This document shows positions 24,619 through 35,854 of a stretch of DNA of 64,000 nt, one piece after another. The notes under the pieces were generated by a model. That model did no database searches. It had not been told where the DNA came from and saw only the letters and a list, made by a program, of their open reading frames with translations. How positions within the stretch are numbered: the first letter of the stretch is position 1; every line of letters starts with the position of its first letter. Source of the DNA: Eucalyptus grandis (taxonomy: Eukaryota > Streptophyta > Magnoliopsida > Myrtales > Myrtaceae); contig NC_052618.1 in assembly GCF_016545825.1 (NCBI RefSeq), positions 48,678,196 through 48,742,195 on the forward strand, given 5' to 3'. Both the position numbers and the translations under genes were made by a program.

Positions 24619-26130
24619 AGCTTTCTTCAAATGGGTTTGCTCCAAAGCCTGCTCATCATCACTTCTCACGGTCTTGAGAACTTTACTTGGCGGCCATTTC
24701 TTTAAAATTTCACCTTCCTTCGTGTCTTTCGAGCTCTCATGATCACGACTCATGATCTTTCCGTCATACAAGCCAAGTGACAACTCTTGTTTCATGTCAC
24801 TATTTCCATTCTTTGCGCTTTCACTCTGCATCGTTAATGTGTTTCTCCTCTCCCCCTCGGTCTTCAGTTGGCTCGAGCTCAGTCCCAGGGTGAGGGACAA
24901 GAGTTCAGCTTCTTCATTGTTTTCTTGGTTATGAGGAAGCAAAAGTTTGTTCGGTGATGGTTCCATCTCGGCCTTCTCTTCTTCTTGGACAACCTCAAAG
25001 AACTGGTGTTGTAAAGATTGGTAGTCCTTCACAATTTGGGACAACATGGACTTTAGCCTTTGGTTTTCTTCTCTGACCAGACCCATTTGAGCTCTAGCTG
25101 ATTCGAGTCGATCGGCCTAAAAGGACAGAAACATCATAATTTTTTTTTTCCAGAAGACGATGATTAAATAAGTGTTCTTGATATTAAGACTGGCGCCATT
25201 GAAATATAGGCCATTTACAGAATAATCTCTCCTTACGCCTCTATCCTTTTCTCACTGTAAGTATTACTTATTATCAAAGGATAACTGAAAATGAAATATA
25301 GCTATTTGAAGGACGAACCTCGATCATGTGGTCGGATGAGTAGTAAGTTTTTGAAGTCTTTTCCAAGGGCTTCTGATCAACGCATTGATCGTCAAAAACC
25401 TGAGTGTTTTAGTAGTTTTTTTTTTTTTGGTCAGCTATTGTTTTAGTAGTTAACAGGGAAAATATATGACTAGGATCTTAATTGTAAGGTAAGTATCTCC
25501 CGGCTAATTTCATGACAAGATTATTATACTTTTCAATCTAGACATTGCATAAGAAACTTACTAGCTTGCCACGTCAAAAAGAACGAAGCACGCATCCAAA
25601 ACTACTTAACTGAATTATCTGGAAAATCCGGTTGAACAATTAAATTAATCACAATATGGAAGGAAAAGATAGATCTATGCCACGTGTTGTAATTTGGAAA
25701 ATTGTTATTCTTCTAGGTTAGAACTGTTAGAGGAGATCATCGCAAATTTCAGATAAATCCACCACGGGCCCCCGAGCCCGGACATAGAAGGGCCAGGCCT
25801 CTATACCTCAGGGGAGATTGGCACAGGACCCCAACATCATGACCCTCCACTTACAACACCATAAAAAGGACATTGATGTACATCATTAAAAACATGAAAA
25901 TTTAAGATGGTTCCGAATTAAATTAAGAGTAATGCAACATTTCAGATGAAAAAAAAGAAAGCACACTTAATGATCATCTTAAAGCCATAATCTCCCTCGA
26001 AGTTTCAAGTTGAGGCTCTTTACCTTTTTAATTGCTGGTAACTTCTCACTATAAAGCAATGACTTGAGGCTAATCTGCCCGGTTTGATGCGGACTCCGTG
26101 TTCTTCCTGTTATATATCCCGCATTACTTA

Positions 26131-27026
26131 GGGCATGCATGGAATCATTTACATTCCTTTTACATTTCACAGGAACAAAACAAAAAAAAGTGTTTACATT
26201 AGGAGAACAATTTTTAAACAAAAGAATGCGTTTGGTAACATTTGGTCTGAGAATAAAAAATGAACGAAACACGTTTGGTAAATTTTATTCTTTTTTTGTT
26301 TCTTTTAATTTTTTAAACATTTTTATTTTATTTTTCATGTTTTCATTTCTTTTTTATTTTTCTTTTTTTTCGGCGGTCACCGGCCTCCGGCGACCGGCCG
26401 ACGGGGGCGCGGCCTCCCGGCCACGGTGAGGCTCGCCGGCCCTCGGCGGCCCCGAGCCTCGCCGTGGTTGGGCGAGGCTCGGCGTCGCCGACGCGGGCGA
26501 CGCCGAGCCTCGCCTTGGCCGGGCAAGCTCGGCCTCACCCGGATCCGGCGAGGCCGAGCGTCGCCGGCGCGGCGAGCTCGGCCTCGGCGGATCCGGCGAG
26601 GCCGAGCTCGCCCGGCCAAGTCGAGGCTCGGCGTCGCCGCGCGGGCGATGCCTCGCCACGGCCGGCGAGCTCGGCCTCGCCCGCGCCGGCGGCGCTCGCC
26701 TCGCCGGATCTGGGCGAGGCCGAGCCTCGACGGCCGGTCGCGCCGCCATGGCCGAGGCCGGCGAAAGAAAAAAAGAAGAAAAAAAGAAGAAAAGAAGAAG
26801 AGAAGAAGAAGAGAGAGAAGAGAAATGTTTCTTCAAGAAATGTTTCTAGAGCAAGAAACAACAAATTGTTGTTTCTTTTTTTTTTGTTCTTATTTCGTTC
26901 CGAAACAAAAAAAAAAAAAAACGCAACCAAACGCGTTTACTGTTCTTTTTTTTTTTTTTGTTCCCCGAACATTTTCCGTACAGAAGTGTTCGGAAACACT
27001 TTTTTGGAGTGTTTCCATGCACACTC
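26131..27026. mobile_element. Tourist-like (PIF/Harbinger) MITE in WRKY intron
   Basis: The 896-base block is flanked by TTA at 26128-26130 and 27027-27029, the 3-bp target duplication of PIF/Harbinger elements. The left end begins GGGCATGCATGGAA and the reversed right end begins GAGTGTGCATGGAA. Further inward, both arms carry related words (AACAAAACAAAAAAAAGTG, AATGCGTTTGGTAAC against its reverse CGCGTTTGGTTGCG). The centre (about 26372-26760) is extremely GC-rich and made of alternating GGCGAGGCTCGG and its complement. No transposase is present. It lies in the long first intron of the WRKY gene. Confidence 0.7.
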
Positions 27027-27460
27027 TTAGAATATCAGAAAAATCGTATAGTTATCAATATATTCAAGACTAGAGTCAGTGTGGCACCACATTTCCCTAA
27101 CGTTATGAATTTTCACAAATTAATATAGAATATATCTATGTAATGTCAAAATGTCTGGCAGCAATATGCAGACTTCTTTGAGATATATCTCGTGGAAAAA
27201 CTAAAAAGAAATTATATTATATCTCTTGATATAGGAAACTCTCCATAACAGAATGCCAACTCGAAGCAGAAAACTTTTTCTGATCGATCGCTTTTTACGA
27301 CACGAACTCATGATGTCCACAGAAACTAGTTGGAAAAGATCTCATGAAAGAATTTTCGCAGATAGATCTTGAAGATTAATACCTCATTAGTGCCTGTGGA
27401 AGAACTCTCAACGTCATCATCATCTTCGACACCAGCAGGCTTCATTTTCTTTTCCTCCAT

Positions 27461-30400
27461 GGTCGTGTTCTAAAGAGAGACATTTCAAAGGCTCTCACCA
27501 TCTTGGCATCTGAACTTGTTTTGAATAAGCTGTTTACAAAGGGCACAACTGTTGCTTCTTCCTATATAACTATAAGTACTACCAGCAGAACCAGCCAGAT
27601 CGACAGATTGGTTCATTTAATTTTATATATTCCCTCCCAATTTTTTATTTTTTTTCAAAATCGGATATTCAAAGTCCAAGTTGCTTTTGCTTAGAGCATG
27701 TTACTCTTTAAGAAATGTCAACCACTCATAGACTATGATGAAGCTGCAAGGAAGTGACTCATTCAATCCCCATAGCTGAACCTTCATTTTCGGATTAGGA
27801 AATGACAATGAAACGTTGGACTTCGCATTTTCCATACATACACAACCACCGCATCTTAGTCAGACTTTAGCGGTTCATCAGCAGCAGCTACGACCCTGAT
27901 GACCATGTGGGTCCCTGTAGCAATTGAATTTGATATCTTGATGCTTATCTTTTGCAAAGTTCAACCTCTGTGACATCATCAATGCTTCATTTTTCTGATA
28001 TTTACTTTCGCAATGTCCCTCGATTTTCACTGACCTTATTAATTGGCTTGACTTGAAGTGAGCCCTTTGGAGCAAGGAAAGGTCTTGTAACAAGATAGGA
28101 AGGAAGATTAAATTGGGTGGTGTGCCGTTGGCATAGGTCAAGAATTTCCTTTGACTTTATTTCATGAGATGATCGTTGCTTTCACATATTTTAGAGTTTT
28201 CTAGATCTTAAAATCGAAAAGGAAGGAGACATCAATAAGCAAGATGAAGCCTTCAGGGGCGAAACACTTCCCAAGCATTCAAGGGTCGAAACTGCGGATT
28301 GGAGCTTGCTATTAAACTACCAGCAGTTGCAAAAGTAACAGCTATATTAGATGCACGTGGTGCGTGTAGTGACAAGATAACATATAAGAATCCTAATTAA
28401 TTCTATGTAAACACGCATACCCTTCATCTACGTGCATCAATATAAAACTCCACGTGTAATATGAATGCCATTTTAATTCTCATAGAAGACACAATTGAAA
28501 TATGAATTGCCTCGTATAATATATGAATAAAAAAAGCTAAACACGTTGTCCAATGTGTTGTAAATAAGAAGGAAAGAGAATTTGGTTAAACCCTCCTCAA
28601 AGTCTTCTGATTTATGAACAGACGAATAATGAGTAACTTTTAAAGTTTATGATTAAGCTTCATTTTCACTTCATTTCGGGCGAAACATTAGTGCCGGCTC
28701 AAGTAATTAAACATCATGTAAAGGATACACCTACGATTCCGATGAATTGGATCAACTAATTTAAACCTAAACACGGTCACCAAGACCTAGTCAAACTAAA
28801 AATAGAATAAAGGCATTTGAATATGTATGATCCATTCTCTTACGTTTGAAATCGATTAGGCCATCACAGTTCCACGAGCATTTCAAAAAATATAATATAT
28901 AAAATATAGAATAGGAAGGAAGTTGACTGAAAATTACGAGCTTAGTATTCTCCTAAGGAACGTTAAATTATCAATTATTGGATGAAAGCACTTTGTAAGC
29001 ATGATCTAATCCATTGACTCTAAAAAAAAAAAAAAAAAAAAAAAAATCCCCATTTTTAGATCCGTTCGCTCTACACAATGTTTGAGCTAGTATTGACACA
29101 TACTAGTATATGAATATATTTAATTTTCCAAGTGCGTAATCTTAGGTAGAACCAGTAAACCAAAACATGACTCTTGCGGCTCATTTTTCAATTATAATGT
29201 CATTCTCTGGCTAATGTTGAAACCCTAATTTTTGTCTCTCTTTTTTTTTTTTTTTTTTTTTTTTGGGGGTGGTTTTTTCTCTTGATTTAGAATTATGGAA
29301 TACACACATGATAAACGACTTGGCCCTATTCACATTAGAGGCATCATGGCTGTTCAAGAGAATAATATGTTCGCTTTAGCAAGATTATATTCAATTAAAT
29401 TAGGTTAGACTCTCTCTTTTACTACTCCTTGAGGTGAAATATCGCATGAGTGTAATATGTACATATATCTCATATACCATTGAAGAGCGTAAAAGATTAT
29501 TTACTCGAGCACTTGATTTTATTAGGACCTAATAAATACAATTTATTTGAAGATAGACATTTCATTATACAATTCTTGACTGCTGTCATTAGTTGGAAGG
29601 CATTGCCTTCGATTAAAATACATAATCCGGTCTGTTTCATTTTATTCTATAAAGAATCCATAATGTAGACTTAATAATCAGAAAGAAGAAAAGGTACATA
29701 TCCAACTAAGTTGGTGACGATATCCTAAACAATTGCAACTAAGTCGGCGAGTCATTAAATTATCCCAAAAAATGTATATATAAGAAAAATATTCGGGGGT
29801 TCTCTAACTTAAGAAATCAATTTCCAAAATGTCAGGTTCAAAATACTCAAATCAGCAGCCCATTGACCTACTTGAATCTTACTACACCACTTGGGATGTG
29901 CATGTGATTAAATTTTGATACACCCAATAATTAAAAGAAGGATACAGGTGTGCCTATATGAGCTGTCAATGTCAAACTATATTAAAGAAATGCAAGTTGA
30001 TACCCACAAATGGACATGACCAATTAAGGATGTGTTTAATTAAGTGAATGTTTTTCGGAATTAGTTTTCTGAACTTGCACCTGTTTAGTCCGCCGAAAAT
30101 ACTTTCTAGTTAGCAAAAATATTCATACATAAGACTAGGAAGCGAATTCCTAATACTAAAATGAACATTTTCCAGAATTGCTCCTTTCTTCCAAGTTGAC
30201 TCGAAACCGACTCGTCTCTCTCCTCTCTCTGTCTGCTCGTGGCTCTTCACCCTCCTCTGCTTTGAAGTAGATGATGATTGTTTTTAGATCGAACTCGCTC
30301 ACCCTTTCCCTAACACGGCCGACACCACCAGAGGCGTCGGCATCCGCGCCTGTTGAGGTCCCACAAACTGACGCCGCCGAGACGACGGCGCAGGTCTCTG

Positions 30401-31410
30401 AGTCGTGATCCGAAAACGGCTTTTCACTAGGTCAGGGAGTTGCGAACCGTATTGTCGCCATACGACCTTGTGGAGTTCTGGAGCTAGACATGAAAAGCTC
30501 TGAGCTTGAGAAACCGGTACTCGAGGTGAGAGAGCTTGTTGTATGGAGCGGCGCCGTTGCTGGAGCAGCAAACGGAAGCCGAGGACCTTGGTCCGATCAG
30601 TTTGGTGCTGAAGTTTTTGAAGATCCTCTTCAGAGCACGAACGGAGCTCCCTCTAGCAGAGCCGCCGTGGTCGAAGTAGTCAATGGCGAGGGAGGTGGTG
30701 TAGATCTAGGGGACAACGAGGCGAAGTGCTTGACGACGGAGGAGCAAAGGAGGAGAGCGTCCTCAAGTGAATCGAGTCGGATGACTTACAAGAGAAATCC
30801 ATATTTCATTTCGGTATAAAATTGAAATTATTTTCCAAATGAAATCCGGACACTACAAAATGATTTTGGTCTATATTACTAAATAAAGAAAAACTAAATA
30901 TATTTTTAAAAATTGAATTCTCATACAATATTTTCCTCTATCATTAAGTTTTTTTTTCCTAAAAAGACATATCATTTGCGGAAAATGAATCATTTATCAT
31001 TTGGATTAATTAGCCAATAAAAAATATTTTTATTATTGACAATAATTTATGTATAGTTATTTTCATCTTTTGTTAATTTATTTTTGCAAATAATAGAAGC
31101 GATTAATTTAAAAAAAATTATAATTATTTATTTTTCATGTACTTAATTTTTTAGAAAAGTGGGCCAAGCTAAGGGTTCGATTTAGAAGACTGCGTTGACC
31201 TCGTGTCCGTTTTAAATCTCTTCGGTCTGTCCATATCTCTCTGACACCATCCCTCTGGGCGTTCATACTTATCCATTCCCAGGTCAATACGAATCTGCAC
31301 GCAGACATACACATTACATTTATACTTTTGAATTTTGCAATCGATCACAATTCAAAACAGCCCACGTGGTCCAGCCCGTGTCCACACCAGACATGTTTGG
31401 AACAAGGATG
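27461..31410. other. Large AT-rich spacer, no gene seen
   Basis: TATA-like motifs for the minus-strand WRKY gene occur at 27621-27630 (TATATAAAA read on the minus strand). A 25-base poly(A) at 29022-29046 and a 24-base poly(T) at 29241-29264 face each other. A GC-richer segment at 30180-30780 has open frames on both strands but no recognisable domain; it lies between AT-rich arms and may be another non-autonomous repeat. No RNA gene is seen. Confidence 0.4.
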
Positions 31411-31420
31411 AGACCACCTC

Positions 31421-31820
31421 AACTAGGAACCATCCAGAATCAAACCGGCTTGGTCCGGTTTCTGGTTTCATAAAAATGAAACCAGTGATTTTCGATTCAG
31501 CTCTCGGTTATAGGAGGAAACTGGATTAGTTCGACTATTTTTGAAAAAAAAAAAAATATATATATATATATATATGTATTAAATTGTTTAAAATGACAAT
31601 GATAACATAATAACAACTCTATTTCTTTTTAATTTTATAATTTTTTTTTGGGCTAAGTAATCAATTCCATGGGATCAAGTCAATCCAGTCTAATTCTCAA
31701 TCCTAAGACCATTCGGTCCAGTCCCTAGTCCCAAAAATTGGGAACCGGTCCTCCTAATCCAGTTCCCGATTCCTAGGTGGGACTAAACTGGATCGAGAAT
31801 TGATCACTTCTAGTTTGGAA
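31421..31820. mobile_element. 400-bp MITE with perfect 10-bp target duplication
   Basis: AGACCACCTC occurs immediately at both sides (31411-31420 and 31821-31830). Just inside, the left arm starts AACTAGGAACC and the reversed right arm starts TTCCAAACTAGAAGTG, giving short imperfect inverted ends. The body contains GGTTCC/GGAACC words (for example CCGGTTTCTGGTTTC, GGGAACCGG) like the hAT-like elements elsewhere, plus a poly(A)-(TA)n tract at 31543-31575. An 8-bp duplication would mean hAT; 9-10 bp would fit Mutator-like elements. Confidence 0.65.
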
Positions 31821-31899
31821 AGACCACCTCGGAGATGACTGCAGGAATTCATCTTGGGCTTTATATACATGCTTTCTTTGGATAGGTTCGATTCCATGT

Positions 31900-32083
31900 A
31901 TGGATTTGTCAACATTTTAATTGAAACAACAGGATCATATTAGTTGACAAAGTCCTATTCGACTTCAAACGAAAACATCACAGACGGCGTGCTCCTGCAT
32001 TCCAAACCTTCGATGCATTTCTCTGTATTTCAGAAATTTAAGGATGGCATACGGTGTCCTACGTCGAGCATTGACATTCTTTC
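31900..32083. repeat. 184-bp duplicated block, copy 1
   Basis: Starts ATGGATTTGTCAACATTT and ends GACATTCTTT. It recurs in the same orientation at 39165-39348 with about eight differences. This copy lies about 200 bases downstream of the stop of the carboxypeptidase gene, so it is likely genuine 3' flanking DNA of that gene. Confidence 0.85.
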
Positions 32084-32287
32084 TGCAATTATTCTTCAAT
32101 CCGTCAAACTCGTGATCAGGTCCAGTTCAAATCTTACATTTATAACATGTAGTCCACATTATTTATTTTTATGGATCTGGAACTGCGATGTGAAGACATT
32201 GCTTCTTCCTTTAAATAGGAATATCAAGATACAGCAAAGGTCAGTTCATTCTAATGATGGTTCGTCATAGTAAGAGCAATGAATCAA

Positions 32288-35014
32288 TCAGTTCTTGAAC
32301 GGCACTTTCGGCGGAGAGGATCCCTCGAGAAATGCTTTGAACAAGGTGAGAGCTTGCGAGGGCGAAGTATATGGGACCTCGTGAGCCGCTCCTCTGACCG
32401 TGGCGAATGTCAGGTGAGTCACGTTCTTTCCTTCTCTTGAGCTACCAAATGACTGAGTCCATCCACCAACCTGATTTATGACACGAGCGTCACTGATGTT
32501 TTTAAGAATGTATACGGTCAAGTTTGGAAGCATATTTAACAATGGACGAAAACATTCTCTTTCCTTTGCACCGTGGCGTGTCTGGTTAAAAGAACATAGA
32601 CAGGAAGAGAGCCTAACCTGCATATTATCGTACCAAGGTGCGTATTTACCCAAGGATGTGAATTTCAAGTCTCGAGCGATCATGCTGGCGATCATCCTCG
32701 TCTGTGTCAATGGTATTTTCGAATCTTGATCGCCACTGCAATGTGCAGCCCAATTTCACGTTATCGATTGACATGAGTAATGCGACACTGATGTTTATGT
32801 TCATGAATTCGAGGCATGTTTCCACAACACATACAATGATACTTCTGACAGGAAAACGAAACATGTCGGGGTAAGGCAATTCATGTCCACGACTTACCTG
32901 AAGAGGAGGACTCGCAGATGCTTCTTGATTAAGGCCGATAAAAGAGGTGTGATGTCGATGCCTATATCGACGTCATGATAAGAAAGAAGCCTGCCACGTT
33001 CCACATGAAACAACATTTAGAAACAGAATGTGTGGTTCCGACTGAATCAGGAAGGTAATACAGCAGAGGTGGGCAGAAAGACCCTGAACAGAATTGCCAA
33101 ACCGATGGCAGCTTCGTTGTATTGGCGTGGAGTGCTTTCTGAACCCGAGGATTGTTGAGGTACGAAAATATATATTCCCAGAGGCACGGATCAGTTAGAA
33201 CCATCCTTCGAGCTAGCTGCTCACAAGAAAAGACGATACTTGATGAATCAGGTCAAGGCCTAAATTCTGAGCAGTCCTATCTGTGAGTCAATACCATAGG
33301 GATGCTCTCATGGTTTTGTTCCTAGGTTGTCCCATTCTTATGCTGTATGCCGGCTCAGTTGAAATTTTAAGAGGTGTATCTTAATGAGTGTATGCAAGCG
33401 GCTTTGGTACTCTAAACGAAAACTATCACAAGAAAATCTCACTAATTGCATGCTCATTTTGCAGTACTCTTTGCCGATGTTTCTTCGTGTATTCTTTGTG
33501 ACTTTGATATTGAAGACGTTTTAGCTAGAAATGTCTTCAAGCGTATCCCTATGGTATGTAACCCAAGCAAAATCCTAGATATTAGGACAGATCTTCCAGA
33601 GAGTCAAACTCACTTTGGCGTGATACGCATCCCACGCGCTGCTAGAAGCTGATTGCATCGCAGCAGTCCCAGAGAAGCAATTAGGTGCGAGCACATCGCC
33701 TGGATCAGTAAAATTCCCCAATTCCTCCATCTGCCTCTCCAACACCCCTGCACATTCCTTTGAAATTTTGTGATGGATTAGCTCCGTCCGGTACCTGGAG
33801 TCATTGCACACCGTCTCCTTCAGCTTCAATGTCTCGTCCGAAATGACACCATGGGACCACAAAAATGTGGCGCCATCCACACTAATCCGTAAATCGAGAA
33901 GTGGGTTGCCAAGCTGCATCAATGAACAGAAGATGCGATCTCTTTCGTCAGGTAATGAGCTTGAAAATCAAACGCAGAAAGCTGCCAAATCGAAAACATG
34001 CGATCCGAATGAGCAAAGTATCGTTAACTGCTATCGCCTTAAGCTTGATCGGTTTCCCATGGGACTGCTTATTGTAGTCCAGCACCAGAGCTGCAAGCTG
34101 CGGTACGTAGTGGCCTACAATCATGTTCTACACATATCAGTTTGCTCGGGAGGAAGATTAACAATCACATCCACACAGAGGTCGAGAGACTAGAGGAATC
34201 ACAACTATTACCAGCGTAGCTCTCCCCCGACAGATATAAATCTGAGTCTCTATATTCCGGATATTCTTTATACCAACCGAGAAGGAACTGCATGTTTGCT
34301 CTGGCTGCAACGTGAAAGGACGTCTGTCTTACTACGAATGCGAAGGCCGCTAAGCTCTCGTTACTTTCAAGAAGAAGAAAAATCGTTATGAACAAATAAG
34401 ATGTACCGGTGTCTGCATCTGTCCAATTGACGTAGTCCGAAGTTGTGTTCGAGTATGAAAACCCAACTCCGATGGGGGATTCCACGTACAGCATGTTCGA
34501 CACTACCCAAATTGCGATTGAAAGAGTGTAAATAACCCTCAACAACTTTCAAGAGTCCGTTCCATGACAACATGATCGATTGGTGAATGAAATAAGTACC
34601 TTTATTCCAGGAAAATTCATTCTTCGTCAAGCCACCGTCCCCAGCTGGTCGAAACGGACCGTGCTCTTCGAATGCACCGAACCCAAGAGAAGAGCAACCG
34701 GGGCCTAAACCAAAGTAAATCAGAATTGGCAAACAATGGCGCAAGCAGTAATGAACTAGCACTAGGACTACCATACCGCCGTTGAACCACAACGTTAGAG
34801 GATAAGATGAAGGGTCTCTAGCATCGGCTTCCACGAAGTAATAGAACAGAGCATGGCCACGTCGAGGATCCGTGACGATGTAACCAGAGTGCTGCTTGAA
34901 AGAAACGCCATCTGGCTGACCGGGGAGCTTCTTGATGAGCTCGGCCGTTGATGTGGAGGAGAAGAACAAAGGAATGACACCATTCACGATCACAATAAAG
35001 TACCAAATCATCAT
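32288..35014 (-). CDS. Serine carboxypeptidase-like protein, SCPL45/46 type
   Basis: Ten minus-strand exons: 35014-34777, 34704-34600, 34502-34407, 34304-34212, 34114-34029, 33913-33589, 33212-33083, 32990-32898, 32735-32618 and 32470-32288, all in phase, giving 488 residues. An N-terminal hydrophobic signal peptide is followed by [17 protein letters not shown], the oxyanion motif NGGPGCSS, the nucleophile motif GESYAG (Ser near residue 175), the GDQD aspartate motif (near residue 391-393) and the histidine motif RGAAHEVP (near residue 458). The catalytic triad is therefore complete. It is a secreted or vacuolar peptidase-fold enzyme of family S10; members either trim C-terminal residues or act as acyltransferases, and sequence alone does not say which. 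The exon 6 to 7 junction is the least certain: I used donor T|GTCCTA and acceptor CTAG|CT. Confidence 0.9.
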
Positions 35015-35032
35015 TTACAGGGACTGAAGGAC

Positions 35033-35525
35033 TCTGAGGTGCTTCCGGATGAAACTTCACCACCCGAGAACTGATCTAATGATAAAAATAACAGTTGTGC
35101 AGGAATGGATCTTCCTTTGACAAAATTGAAAATATATGTCAAGTTTAAGCACACAAGGAAAGTTTAGATTTTCTACTTTGAATAGGAAAGTTTAGATCTT
35201 CTACTTTGAATAGGTTTCAAAGTTTCTTAAATAGAAATTTCCCATTTTGGATCCAATGCTCGTTGTCAATATATAAGAATTGGATCTTCCTGATGAGGAG
35301 TTGAGGAGCTTCCAAATGACACTTCACCACCCAAGAACATATCTAATGATAAAATTATAGTGGAATGGATCTTTCTTAGACTCCACTGAAAATATATCTC
35401 GAGTTTGAATTTGTGATGGAGAGTTTTATAATTCAAGTAGATTTTCTATTTTGAATAAGTTTCTAATTGAATGGTTTCCTAGTTTGAGAAAGTTTTCTAA
35501 AAGAAATTTTTTATTTTGAATCTTA
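35033..35525. repeat. Tandem duplication upstream of carboxypeptidase gene
   Basis: Two diverged copies are visible at about 35033-35256 and 35296-35525. Both contain, in order, CTTCACCACCC, ATCTAATGATAAAA, GGAATGGATCTT, TGAAAATATAT, TTTTCTA(C/T)TTTGAATA and a TTTC-rich end. The first copy also holds a smaller internal repeat of TCTACTTTGAATAGG. It occupies the promoter region of the minus-strand carboxypeptidase gene. Confidence 0.75.
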
Positions 35526-35854
35526 TTACTAGATTGGTGGTTCCCAATTCCAAGTGTGGACTCAAACCGGAGCGGTATACATATATACATATATATGTAT
35601 ATATTTTTTAATTTTAACTTTTCATATCAAAATCCTAGTTTCTTCTTTATCTCTTTCCATCGCTCACCTCTCTCACTCTCGCTCTCAATTGCTTCCAGCC
35701 TCGGACCTTGTCGCTCGCTCTCAATCCTCATGCCTTTTCGAAGTGGAGACATTTCACAGTTCGGTTCCCAAGTGAGTCTATAGAATCAATGGGCGTTTTT
35801 CAGTTCTAATTTTTCAAAACCAGTCTTTAATAGGTGGTTCCCGATTTTAGAGTG

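Larger units (their letters stand above)
22938..27460 (-). pseudogene. WRKY transcription factor, group IIb, two apparent frameshifts
   Basis: Exons on the minus strand: 27460-27383 (acidic N-terminus), probably 25399-25319 (27 codons, in phase), 25116-24584 (coiled coil REENQRLKSMLSQIVKDYQS, then LLSLTLGLS), 24155-24043 (WRKY domain) and 23942-22938. The domain has WRKYGQK intact, two cysteines (PCPRSYYRC, then CPV) and the HNH ligand pair in TTYEGNHNHPLP, with the group IIb intron before VQRC. This matches WRKY72/61/9-like factors, nuclear proteins that bind W-boxes (TTGAC). Two one-base losses break the frame: near 24616, where a GG should be GGG to read the conserved VCVRVRCD motif up to a perfect GTAAGT donor; and near 24047-24050, where an A run is one short before the GTATGT donor. 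With both restored the protein would be about 603 residues. Either a decaying gene or consensus errors in homopolymers. Confidence 0.85.

Noticed and set aside
26354..27073. Long open frames on both strands rich in Arg, Pro and Ala
   Set aside because: They arise from the low-complexity GC core of the Tourist-like element, where stop codons are rare by composition. No domain is visible and frames are open on both strands.
30299..30819. Possible gene from open frames on both strands at 30.3-30.8 kb
   Set aside because: No domain, no splice-linked exons, and the block lies between AT-rich arms like a repeat. I left it as unassigned spacer.
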